From: Duganella flavida
GTDB taxonomy: Bacteria > Pseudomonadota > Gammaproteobacteria > Burkholderiales > Burkholderiaceae_D
Direction: 5' to 3'
NCBI RefSeq assembly: GCF_009857445.1
Contig: NZ_WWCN01000005.1
Coordinates: 248,001-312,000 of the forward strand
DNA: 64,000 nucleotides
Shown here: positions 8,268 through 17,709 of the stretch, piece by piece
Position numbering within the stretch: the stretch's first letter is position 1
How the letters are laid out: every line of letters starts with the position of its first letter
The notes under the pieces: model-generated
Seen by the model: only the letters and a program-made list of their open reading frames with translations
Database searches by the model: none
What the model was told of the DNA's origin: nothing
Program-made: the position numbers and the translations under genes

Positions 8268-8693
8268 TTACAGAATGGTCAGCTTGACGTCGATGTTGCC
8301 ACGGGTGGCGTTCGAGTAAGGGCAGACGATGTGGGCGGCTGCCACCAGTTTTTCGGCGGTAGCGCGGTCCAGGCCTGGCAGCGTGATTTTGTGTTCCACT
8401 TCGATGCCGAAGCCGGTTGGGATCGGGCCGATGCCGACCGAGGTCTCTACCGACAGGTCTGCAGGCACCGCGATCTTGTCGCGGCCACCGACGAATTTCA
8501 TGGCGCCGATGAAGCAAGCTGCGTAGCCCGATGCGAACAGCTGTTCAGGGTTGGTGCCGTCGCCGCCACCGCCGCCCAGTTCTTTCGGGGTGCTCAGCTT
8601 CACGGACAGATGACCGTCCGACGAAGCGGATTGGCCTTCGCGGCCGCCGGTGGTTTTTGCGTGTGCGGTGTACAGGACTTTTTCGATCGACAT
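8268..8693 (-). CDS. ohr: Organic hydroperoxide resistance protein, Ohr/OsmC family
   Basis: This is a 141-residue thiol peroxidase that reduces organic hydroperoxides in the cytoplasm. The start at 8693 ([20 protein letters not shown]) has an AAGGAA ribosome site and fits the family; a longer frame to 8735 is not supported. The two active-site cysteines are visible in [12 protein letters not shown] near residue 60 and [15 protein letters not shown] near 125, along with the conserved glutamate in NPEQLF and arginine in TTGGREG. The N- and C-terminal patterns match Ohr rather than OsmC. No OhrR gene is seen nearby, but several palindromes upstream (8750-8868) could bind such a MarR-type thiol sensor. 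elaA lies just downstream. Confidence 0.95.
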   Translation of the reverse strand: MSIEKVLYTAHAKTTGGREGQSASSDGHLSVKLSTPKELGGGGGDGTNPEQLFASGYAACFIGAMKFVGGRDKIAVPADLSVETSVGIGPIPTGFGIEVEHKITLPGLDRATAEKLVAAAHIVCPYSNATRGNIDVKLTIL

Positions 8694-8749
8694 GATATTT
8701 CCTTTCAGTGAGTGAGGTACATCTAAGTACAACATAAGTTTAGTTGACT

Positions 8750-8868
8750 ATTCAATCGCGTGCTATCTACCGTTCGGTATAACTAGCTTGCTAATTTACT
8801 ACAGTCTGCGCTGTTTGCAGCGCCCATGTACACACTATACATAGCGCGCGATTCAATAGCAAGCTATT
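8750..8868. promoter_or_regulatory. Palindrome cluster upstream of ohr, candidate MarR/OhrR-type operators
   Basis: Two short dyads with the same arms occur: TAGCTTGCTA at 8784-8793 and AATAGC-AA-GCTATT at 8855-8868. In addition ATTCAATCGCGTGCTAT (8750-8766) recurs inverted as ATAGCGCGCGATTCAAT (8841-8857) with 15 of 17 positions matching. Repeated TAGC/GCTA dyads in the promoter region of ohr suggest binding by a MarR-family repressor. I did not match them to a documented consensus, and the promoter itself was not pinned down. Confidence 0.45.
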
Positions 8869-9315
8869 TTAGAAAATATTTTTCTCCGCTGACAGGGTCT
8901 ATTATTGATTTGCATGCAGACATGACCCTGACTTAAGCATAGATTTGTACCGTAGCATGACCCATACAACTTGGTCTTGAGCTCTCCTTCACAAGCTCGC
9001 AAGCAAAAAGGCTGATTAACGCTACCAGGTCAGTTTTGAGTGCAAATGAACAGGCGGTATCAACAATCACGCGGTGCGTTCCGAATGTGGGCCGATCTAA
9101 TGTGGACGCTGGTGCACGATAACGATGCGTTGCGCTTGCAGCCGATCTTGGATCGCGCAAGGTCAAACCGCCAGATCATGCGATCGGTCCAGTCGGTCGT
9201 TTGCCCATGTCGCCGCCATCGACTTCTTTGGAATGTTTAGAGAATGTCGATAATCTTGATAATTTTAAGAATCTCTGCTAAGCTTACGTCACACAAAGAG
9301 TTCCTGGAGGCGCCT
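8869..9315. other. Non-coding stretch with no recognisable gene
   Basis: This AT-richer stretch between the ohr operators and the RES-associated operon has only short frames with no recognisable domains and no convincing ribosome sites. The first clear signal is GGAGG at 9306-9310 for the gene at 9316. The lower GC and lack of genes could mark an island edge, but no tRNA, integrase or repeat boundary was seen. Confidence 0.4.
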
Positions 9316-9732
9316 GTGACTACTAATTTCCTTGATGCAGCTGCAGATCGCTCCCTTCAATGGGGGCGCATGCTTGATGCGTACGACAGCTATCGCAAGA
9401 TCTTGGATGCTGTTACCGCCGCTGAAAATCTGCATCAGCAGCATTCGCAAATGCTGGGGATGATTGAAGAGGCGCGCCTTCGCTTCACTGAAGCATTGGC
9501 AGGGTTGAATCGTGCCAAGGAATTCTCGCTTGAGGACCTGTTCAATTCAGATGATGATGGCTACCAGCGCTATCTTTTGCATATTAAAAAGACCATCACT
9601 GGCCTGGAGGAGGTGTTTTTGCTCCATGCTGCGCGCGTGCTGCGCCCGTCGCAACACCCGGTCAGCCTATTGCGCCGAATAAGACAGCTCACGGCTACCC
9701 ATCCAGCTATTGCGCCACCACAATTTGCTTAA
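9316..9732 (+). CDS. Hypothetical protein upstream of a RES toxin-antitoxin pair
   Basis: This is a 138-residue protein of unknown function. I chose the GTG at 9316 because a strong GGAGG lies five bases upstream; the longer frame from 9244 has no such site and an unlikely N-terminus. The protein looks largely alpha-helical, with a possible coiled coil around residues 35-75 (AAENLHQQHSQMLGMIEEAR) and an acidic patch LEDLFNSDDDG. No enzyme motif, signal peptide or membrane segment is seen. The stop is 10 bp before the antitoxin start, and the genes share strand and tight spacing, so they probably form one operon. It could be a third component of the toxin system or an unrelated passenger. Confidence 0.65.
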   Translation: MTTNFLDAAADRSLQWGRMLDAYDSYRKILDAVTAAENLHQQHSQMLGMIEEARLRFTEALAGLNRAKEFSLEDLFNSDDDGYQRYLLHIKKTITGLEEVFLLHAARVLRPSQHPVSLLRRIRQLTATHPAIAPPQFA

Positions 9733-9742
9733 GGATCACGAG

Positions 9743-10408
9743 ATGACACTGCATTCTGAAGCGCATGTCGTTGAGCCTGCGGATCGCCCCCTGACCCAGC
9801 ATGATCGTGCTGTTCTCGACCGGTTCTCTCAACTGGTTACTGAGCGTGCGGTTGCGTTGGCACAAGGCCCGGATGGCCCTCGTGTGCTTGACTTAATCAA
9901 ACGTGCCGTTGCGGACGTTCAGCAAGCGTGGGTAGACCCGGACAGGTGGACAGATGGCCGCCCCGCCCGGAGCTCAAGTGTGCTGCCAGTGTCGAAACTC
10001 AAGGTCTCGGAAGTCATCGGGCAGGGATGGGTGGAGCTTTCCCAGGCATCGTTTTATCGCGCGGTAGATAGTAAGCGGTTTTACTGTGTCACACCACTGG
10101 GGCGCGCGATCGGCAAGGAGTTTCCGGCTTGGCAGTTTGTCTCGCCGGTGCCTGAACTGATCCAGCCCGTGCTTGAACGCCTTGATGACATGCCGAGTAG
10201 TGAAATCCATGCTTTCTGGGTCATAGAAGCCGATGAGTTGAATGCGTTGGCCCCGGCGGAAGTGCTGGCGGGCTTGCCATTTGCGACGCGGCGGACGATA
10301 CACCCGAGCCAGTCGGCTATGTTGCGCGCGCCGGCACAGGAGCGTGCGCGCAGGGTAGCCGAGCTGGCCGAGTTCAAACGCAGGAGTGTGGCCGACCATA
10401 TAGGCTAA
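9743..10408 (+). CDS. Xre/MbcA/ParS-like antitoxin of a RES toxin system
   Basis: This is a 221-residue protein. The ATG at 9743 has an AAGGA site seven bases upstream. The central part resembles a small DNA-binding region (LSQASFYRAVDSKRFYCVTP). The segment FPAWQFVSPVPELIQPVLER followed by EVLAGLPF recalls the MbcA/ParS toxin-binding domain, in which a PAWQF-type strand is followed by helices and a sPxxxLxxG turn. Such proteins neutralise RES-domain NAD+-degrading toxins and repress their own operon. The gene directly downstream encodes a RES-domain protein, which supports the call. The match is by pattern only; the N-terminal 60 residues are not recognised. Confidence 0.68.
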   Translation: MTLHSEAHVVEPADRPLTQHDRAVLDRFSQLVTERAVALAQGPDGPRVLDLIKRAVADVQQAWVDPDRWTDGRPARSSSVLPVSKLKVSEVIGQGWVELSQASFYRAVDSKRFYCVTPLGRAIGKEFPAWQFVSPVPELIQPVLERLDDMPSSEIHAFWVIEADELNALAPAEVLAGLPFATRRTIHPSQSAMLRAPAQERARRVAELAEFKRRSVADHIG

Positions 10409-10468
10409 CTATGTTGTATCCAACCACTGCAGCGCTCGTCCCGCATCATTGAAGTTCCCGTCGGCCAG

Positions 10469-11038
10469 GTGTTGATACGCGCGGCTTGGAATGCACTGTC
10501 AATCTGGCCGGACCGGGTGACAAGAACCTACCGCTACGGTCCACCCCTGAGTTTTGAGACGGCTACAGGCTTCCCTTTCTACTGGATATACGCCGCCGAT
10601 CAAACGCATACGGCGGTGTGGGAAGCGGGGTTCTGTAAGAACCCGGCGATCTTGCCAGGGTGTTTTACATTCGACCACGGCGCCGAAAGCGGCTTGATCC
10701 CCTCGCTCTCATTTGATCGGACGCTGCGGCTGTTCGACCTGTCCGGTGTCGCCGCCAGCCGAATGGGAATTTATGATGCGCAACGCGATATCGAGTACGA
10801 CTGGTGTCAATGGTTTGGCGTCGAACTTGATCAAATGCTCGAGGAATACAAAGGGGAAGTTCACGGTTTCGCTTATCCCTCAAGGCGGCACCCAGGAGCG
10901 CGCGCATATGCCATTTCCTCACGGGTGCGTGATGCCCTCGCATCCGGCCTCGCGGTGGACGCAAGACAGTTTGCCGACACTGCAGAATACGCGGAATTGC
11001 TGATCGATCCGAGCTTCGTGCGGCGCGATTGCCTGTGA
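10469..11038 (+). CDS. RES-domain protein, probable NAD+-degrading toxin (5' end likely frameshifted)
   Basis: This RES-family protein (189 residues from the GTG at 10469) belongs to a toxin family that degrades NAD+. The three name-giving residues fit: Arg in TYRYGPPLSF, Glu in HTAVWEAGF and Ser in FAYPSRRHPGAR. No ATG starts this frame and the GTG lacks a Shine-Dalgarno. The frame is open further upstream, back to the antitoxin stop, and encodes IIEVPVGQVLIRAAWN, which looks like genuine protein. In the +0 frame an ATG at 10411, two bases after the antitoxin stop, encodes MLYPTTAALVPHH before a TGA. Joining the two needs a one-base shift near 10444-10452. The toxin may thus be inactivated, read by frameshifting, or started at GTG. 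Confidence 0.72.
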   Translation: MLIRAAWNALSIWPDRVTRTYRYGPPLSFETATGFPFYWIYAADQTHTAVWEAGFCKNPAILPGCFTFDHGAESGLIPSLSFDRTLRLFDLSGVAASRMGIYDAQRDIEYDWCQWFGVELDQMLEEYKGEVHGFAYPSRRHPGARAYAISSRVRDALASGLAVDARQFADTAEYAELLIDPSFVRRDCL

Positions 11039-11143
11039 CTTCGGCATCATAGGCAGGGGGGGCTGTGAGCAGTCTGGACTGTTTTCAAACTGCGCCGATG
11101 AGCATTGTCGTCACTCTAGGTAGGAGAGGGCTCCAGTGCGAAG

Positions 11144-12631
11144 TCAATCCGCCACGGGCGGGGCGGCGGCAGCGTCAGCTTGCCAACTTTTGTGAAACTC
11201 GACGGCAACCTCGCGCAACGGCCCCAGCCAGTCACCCGGAGCCGATTGGCGGAACAATCGTACCGATGGATACCATGGACTGTCGCTGCGCTGGAGCAGC
11301 CAGCGCCAGTCTGGCACGAAGGGCAGCAGTATCCATACGGGTTTTCCCAGCGTCGCGGCGAGGTGGGCAACCGCGGTATCGACAGTAATCACCAAGTCCA
11401 TGTGTAACAGTAGCGCTGCTGTATCGCTGAAGTCACCTAACTGCGGGCCGAAAAAACCAATGTCACCGGCAGCTATGCGTGCCGCATCGTCTTGCCGTAA
11501 CTCTTTTTGAACACAAAACAGCTGCACCGGACCGGCCAGCGCCTGAGCCATCTGTACCAGTGGAATGGAGCGGTTGCGGTCATCGACATGGCCGGTGCTG
11601 CCGGAACATACCAGGCCGATGCGGGGCAGCGATTTGGCGCCCAGCCGTTGTGTCCAGTCAGCCAGCTGCTGTGGGGTTGGGCGCAGTCCGGCCGGCAAGG
11701 GCGGTATCGTGGCCAAACGGGTGCGATGCGCCAGTGGTAGGCTCATCAATGGACAATGGCAGTCCACTTTCGGCAGCGCCTCCCCACGGACATAAATCGC
11801 CCGTACGCCGGGCAGCTGGGCCATCAGCGACCGCAGTGGCGCCTGTACCTCCAGTAGCACCTGCGCTCCCAGGCTAGCCACCCAGCTGACATAGCGGCAG
11901 AACTGGATGGTGTCGCCAAATCCCTGCTCGGCGTGCAGCAGAATGGTTTTGCCACGCAAGTCGCCGTACCCCAGCCACAGCGGTGCCTGGATGTGGCGCT
12001 TGCCGTGGGCCAGCTGCCTGGTATGCCAGCGCCACTCATACTTTTGCCAGCCTGGTCCGAAGTTGCCCAACAATAGCTGGCACAGGCTCTCGTTAAAATT
12101 GGCGCCCACGTGCATGGGATGATAGGCCTGCGCTTGCGCATAGCTGTCCAGTGCCTGGCTGTAGCGCTGCAGCATGAATTCGATGTTGCCGCGGTTAGAT
12201 AGGGCATCCGCATGATCGGGGCGCAGCTGCAGCACGTGCTGGTAGGCATGCAGCGCTTCCTGATACCGTCCCAGCTTCTGCAAGGTGGCGCCTATGTTGA
12301 CCAGCAAAGGCAGGGCGTTCGCCTTCAGCCGGAGTGCATGCAGGTAGGTGGCAAGCGCCTGCTCTGGGCGACGCAGGGTATTGAGCGCGTTGCCCCGGTT
12401 CAGATAGGCAGGGATGAAATCGGGGCGTAGTGCGATCACCCGATCATAGCTGGCCATTGCTGCTTCAGTCTGTCTGAGCTTATCCAGCAGCAAGCCTTGC
12501 TCAAACCATGCCTCAGCCAGCTCAGGCTGCGTATCAAGCAGCGCCGAGCAGAGCGCCAGGGCTTGCTGGGTCTGGCCTTGCGCCCGCCATTGTGCCGCCT
12601 GTTTCAGCGATGCCGCCAATGCTGGTGTCAT
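11144..12631 (-). CDS. TPR-repeat protein with GT9/heptosyltransferase-like C-terminal domain
   Basis: This 495-residue protein has about six tetratricopeptide repeats in residues 1-190, recognisable by units such as AWFEQGLLLDKLRQTEAAMA, AYLNRGNALNTLRRPEQALA and ALSNRGNIEFMLQRYSQALD. A glycosyltransferase-B-like domain follows (about 215-480), with ILLHAEQGFGDTIQFCRYVS, a nucleotide-sugar-site-like IGLVCSGSTGH, and DLVITVDTAVAHLAATLGKP. The last motif is shared with heptosyltransferase/ADP-sugar-binding GT9 folds. Proteins of this architecture are often found next to large secreted adhesins and may glycosylate them. The ATG overlaps the stop of the TolC-like gene (ATGA). It is the last gene of the type I secretion operon, so I infer that it modifies the secreted giant protein. 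This is untested. Confidence 0.85.
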   Translation of the reverse strand: MTPALAASLKQAAQWRAQGQTQQALALCSALLDTQPELAEAWFEQGLLLDKLRQTEAAMASYDRVIALRPDFIPAYLNRGNALNTLRRPEQALATYLHALRLKANALPLLVNIGATLQKLGRYQEALHAYQHVLQLRPDHADALSNRGNIEFMLQRYSQALDSYAQAQAYHPMHVGANFNESLCQLLLGNFGPGWQKYEWRWHTRQLAHGKRHIQAPLWLGYGDLRGKTILLHAEQGFGDTIQFCRYVSWVASLGAQVLLEVQAPLRSLMAQLPGVRAIYVRGEALPKVDCHCPLMSLPLAHRTRLATIPPLPAGLRPTPQQLADWTQRLGAKSLPRIGLVCSGSTGHVDDRNRSIPLVQMAQALAGPVQLFCVQKELRQDDAARIAAGDIGFFGPQLGDFSDTAALLLHMDLVITVDTAVAHLAATLGKPVWILLPFVPDWRWLLQRSDSPWYPSVRLFRQSAPGDWLGPLREVAVEFHKSWQADAAAAPPVAD

Positions 12632-14118
12632 AGCTGCCCCCGGTGTGTCGCGGCGAGCAGTGCCTCATGTCCCAGCACGCCGCCGTCAGCCAGCAGGCGT
12701 AAACGGGCGGAGCGCCATTCGGCCAGGCAGCGTACCCGCTCCTGTATCGCATCGGCCAGCGCATTCTGGCTGCTGAGCAGTTCGATCAGGTCGGCCGCCC
12801 CGTGCTCGTAGCGGCGCCGGGCGCTGGCCTGGGCATCGCGTGCGGCGGTTAGCAGATCCTGCGAAGCTTGCAGGTTTTGCAGGGCAGCGCGCGTCTCGGC
12901 ATGGGCTTTCACTACTTCCAGCAATACCTGGTGTTCTACCTCGTCCAGTTCCGCGGCGCGCTGTTCTGCTTGCGCTTGCGCGCCCCTGACCTTGTAACTG
13001 TGGCTGAAGCCGTCGAATAGCGGCACGTTGATCGACAAGCCTAGGGTCGCGACGCGCTGGCCCAGCGCCGATGGTGCTTGGCCCGGATAGCCGTTGCGAT
13101 AATAGTTCAGCGACAGGTCGAGCGTCGGCAAGCCTTCTGCCACGGTGGCGCCAACCCGGCTTTGCGCCGCCTGCCAGCTGGCCCGTGCCGCCTGGATGGC
13201 CGGATGGCTGCCGCGCGCCTGCTGCATCCAGTCGGCCAGGCTGCGCTGATCGGTGGGGGCCAGTCCGGCGGCGCCGTCATCCTCCTCGTCGGCCACGCTG
13301 AGCTCGCTCTCGGCCGGTACGCCGATCGCATAAGCCAGCGTCGCCACGGCCTTGCGGTAGCTCGACCAGCTACGGTTGCGTTCCAGCAGCGCGCGCGCCA
13401 GCGCGGTGCCTGCCTGCAGTGTATCGCCCTGCGCGGCCGCGCCGCGCTGCTCGCGCCGCTGAGCGCTGTCGAGCGTCTGGTGCGCCAGCAGCACACTCTG
13501 CTCCTTGGCCTGCCATGCCGCATGGCTGCTTTCGACATCGAAATATGCCTGAATGGTGGCGGCCAGGGTTTGCTGTAAGGTGGCTTCATGCTGTGCCAGC
13601 GCCGCAGCCAGCAGCTGGTTGGCGCTCTGGCGGTTGGCGGCACGGGTGCCGAAATCGAACAGGCGCCAGTTCAATGCCGCATACATGGTATGGGCGGCAT
13701 TGCTGGTGGCTGGTATGCCGTTCAGATCGTAGGCGGTATGCGTATTGAGCCGGCTGACGGTGGCCGACGCCGTGGGTAGATAGGCGGCACGCGCCTCGCC
13801 CAGCGCACTGGCCTGCAGCTTGATGCTGGCCCATGCCGACTGGACTTGAGGCTTGTGGGACAGCGCCAGATCGACCGCATCGGCCAGCGACAGGGCCCGG
13901 TCCAGGGAGGCGGGCATGGCTTCCGCAGCGGCCAGGGGCGAGGCGTCACCCGGCAGCGTGGCGCCCTGCGCCAGCTGGGGCGGCTGCACACGCAGCGGAT
14001 CGGGGAGGGGAGCGCTGAGACGGTCGAGCCAGCTGCCTTGCTGCGCCCAGGCCGGCGCGCTCAGCATCAATGCCAGCGGCAACGCTGCCAGCGCCTTGCC
14101 GCGCAGGTTAGCGTTCAT
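12628..14118 (-). CDS. TolC-family outer membrane channel of a type I secretion system
   Basis: This is a 496-residue outer-membrane efflux protein. The start at 14118 is chosen because GGGAG lies upstream and the N-terminus is a clear signal peptide (ALAALPLALMLSAPAWA, cut before QQGSW). The two internally repeated halves of TolC proteins are visible. Each carries a long coiled-coil helix pair, with signatures such as ALSLADAVDLALSHKPQVQS in the first half and LGLSINVPLFDGFSHSYKVR in the second. The gene overlaps the HlyD gene by 11 bp and the TPR-glycosyltransferase by 4 bp. It would form the outer-membrane exit duct for the giant protein encoded upstream. Confidence 0.93.
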   Translation of the reverse strand: MNANLRGKALAALPLALMLSAPAWAQQGSWLDRLSAPLPDPLRVQPPQLAQGATLPGDASPLAAAEAMPASLDRALSLADAVDLALSHKPQVQSAWASIKLQASALGEARAAYLPTASATVSRLNTHTAYDLNGIPATSNAAHTMYAALNWRLFDFGTRAANRQSANQLLAAALAQHEATLQQTLAATIQAYFDVESSHAAWQAKEQSVLLAHQTLDSAQRREQRGAAAQGDTLQAGTALARALLERNRSWSSYRKAVATLAYAIGVPAESELSVADEEDDGAAGLAPTDQRSLADWMQQARGSHPAIQAARASWQAAQSRVGATVAEGLPTLDLSLNYYRNGYPGQAPSALGQRVATLGLSINVPLFDGFSHSYKVRGAQAQAEQRAAELDEVEHQVLLEVVKAHAETRAALQNLQASQDLLTAARDAQASARRRYEHGAADLIELLSSQNALADAIQERVRCLAEWRSARLRLLADGGVLGHEALLAATHRGQL

Positions 14119-15450
14119 GCAGAGCCTCCCGTTGATGTTGCAACAGTGGCGCCAGCACATACTCGATGATGCGCCGCTCGCCGGTCTTGACCTCGACCGA
14201 TACAGCCATGCCTGGCGCCAGCGGCATGGCGCTGCCAGCGGCTGCAATACTTGGCCGCTGCAGCATGATCTTGACCGCGTACAGCAGCCCGCGCTTGTCA
14301 TCGGCGATGGCATCACGCGATACCTGGGTCACACTGGCGCCGACGGTGCCGTATTTGGTGTAATCGAAGGCTTCCACTTTGACTTCCGCACGCTGGCCCG
14401 GCAGCACGAAACCGACATCGCGGTTCTCCAGCATGGCTTCGACCTCCAGCGCCTGCGACGCCGGTACGATTTCCATTAGGGGCTGTGCCGCCGGCACCAC
14501 GCCGCCCACTGTGTGCAGGTTCAGTTGCTGGACGGTGCCATCAACCGGGGCCACCAGCCGCAGCAACTGGCTGTGGGCGCCCGCCCGCAGCGCGTCCTGG
14601 TGCGCCGCCTGCTCCAGCTTGAGGCCTTCGCTCAACTGGTCGTAGGCGGCGCGCCGGGTGTCGGCCAGCAGCGCGGCGCGCTGGTGCAGGGCGTCGCTTA
14701 GTTGGCCGTTCAGGTCGATCCTGGCCTGTTCCTTGTCCAGCCAGGCATGGCGTGCCACATCATGCTGCTCCAGCAGGACGAGGTAATCGTTTGCGCGTTG
14801 GGTCGCCAGCGGCAGATCCTGGCGGCAGCGGGCAATTTCACCATCGATGCGTGCCAGCCGTGCCTGGTAATCCCGGTACTGGCCATCCAGATGTAATTGC
14901 TCGGCCTGCCATTGCGCGCGCGCCGGCCCGTCGGCCGGCAAAGGCAACTGCGGCGTATGGCCCTGCTCGATAGCCGCAATCAGGGCGCGGGCCCGTTCGA
15001 CCTGCAGCATGGCCGCGCCCTGCTGGCTGGCCGCCTTGTCATGTTCGGCGTCGCTGGCACTGGTGTCCAGTTCAACCAGCAATTGTCCCGCCTTCACCTG
15101 CTGGCCTTCCACCACGTGCAGCGCACGCACACTGGCCACATCCACCGATGCGATGGTTTTCACGCGCTGGCTGGGAATGATTTTGCCGTTGGCATTGACG
15201 ATGATATCGACCTTGCCCAACACCGACCACAGCAGCAACAGCGCAACCAGCAGCGTCAACAGCCATGCCGTGAGGCGCGCCGTGGACGACACCGGCTGCT
15301 CCTGCAGCGCCAGCGCAGCTGGCAAAAAGGCCGCTTCCTGGGGACGCAGGCCCTTGCCGTCCAACTCGGCGCGGCGTTGCCAGCTATAGCCCAGCACACG
15401 CCGATAGCGGCCCAGCAGCGCCATCGCGGCGCTCACACGATGCCAGCCGC

Positions 15451-15454
<4 letters not shown>
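14108..15454 (-). CDS. HlyD-family membrane fusion protein, type I secretion
   Basis: This 448-residue adaptor has a cytoplasmic N-terminus, one transmembrane helix (TAWLLTLLVALLLLWSVLG) near residues 62-80, and the barrel/lipoyl halves IASVDVASVRALHVVEGQQV and RLVAPVDGTVQQLNLHTVGG. A long helical hairpin rich in Q, A, L and R lies between them. The C-terminal MPLAPGMAVSVEVKTGERRI matches the HlyD signature with the P-G-M turn. It bridges the inner-membrane ABC exporter and the TolC-like channel. The start overlaps the ABC exporter stop by 4 bp, and the end overlaps the TolC start by 11 bp, so the genes are translationally coupled. Confidence 0.94.
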
Positions 15455-17646
<2,192 letters not shown>

Positions 17647-17673
17647 GTGTGATTCTCGTTCTCTTGCTATTGC

Positions 17674-17702
17674 GTGCCTGGTCCGGGCAACGGGCCAGGC
17701 AC
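17674..17702. promoter_or_regulatory. Intercistronic hairpin between the giant effector and its secretion genes
   Basis: GTGCCTGGTCCG (17674-17685) pairs with CGGGCCAGGCAC (17691-17702) around a GGCAA loop; the only non-Watson-Crick pair is T-G. It lies wholly between the effector stop and the transporter start. No T run follows on the minus strand, so full termination is unlikely. It may protect the effector mRNA 3' end or cause partial read-through, lowering transporter output relative to substrate. Confidence 0.6.
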
Positions 17703-17709
17703 ATTCGAC

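Noticed and set aside
8933..9240. Short frames on both strands between ohr and the RES operon
   Set aside because: No ribosome-binding site, domain or protein-like composition; a transposase remnant was considered but no motif supports it.
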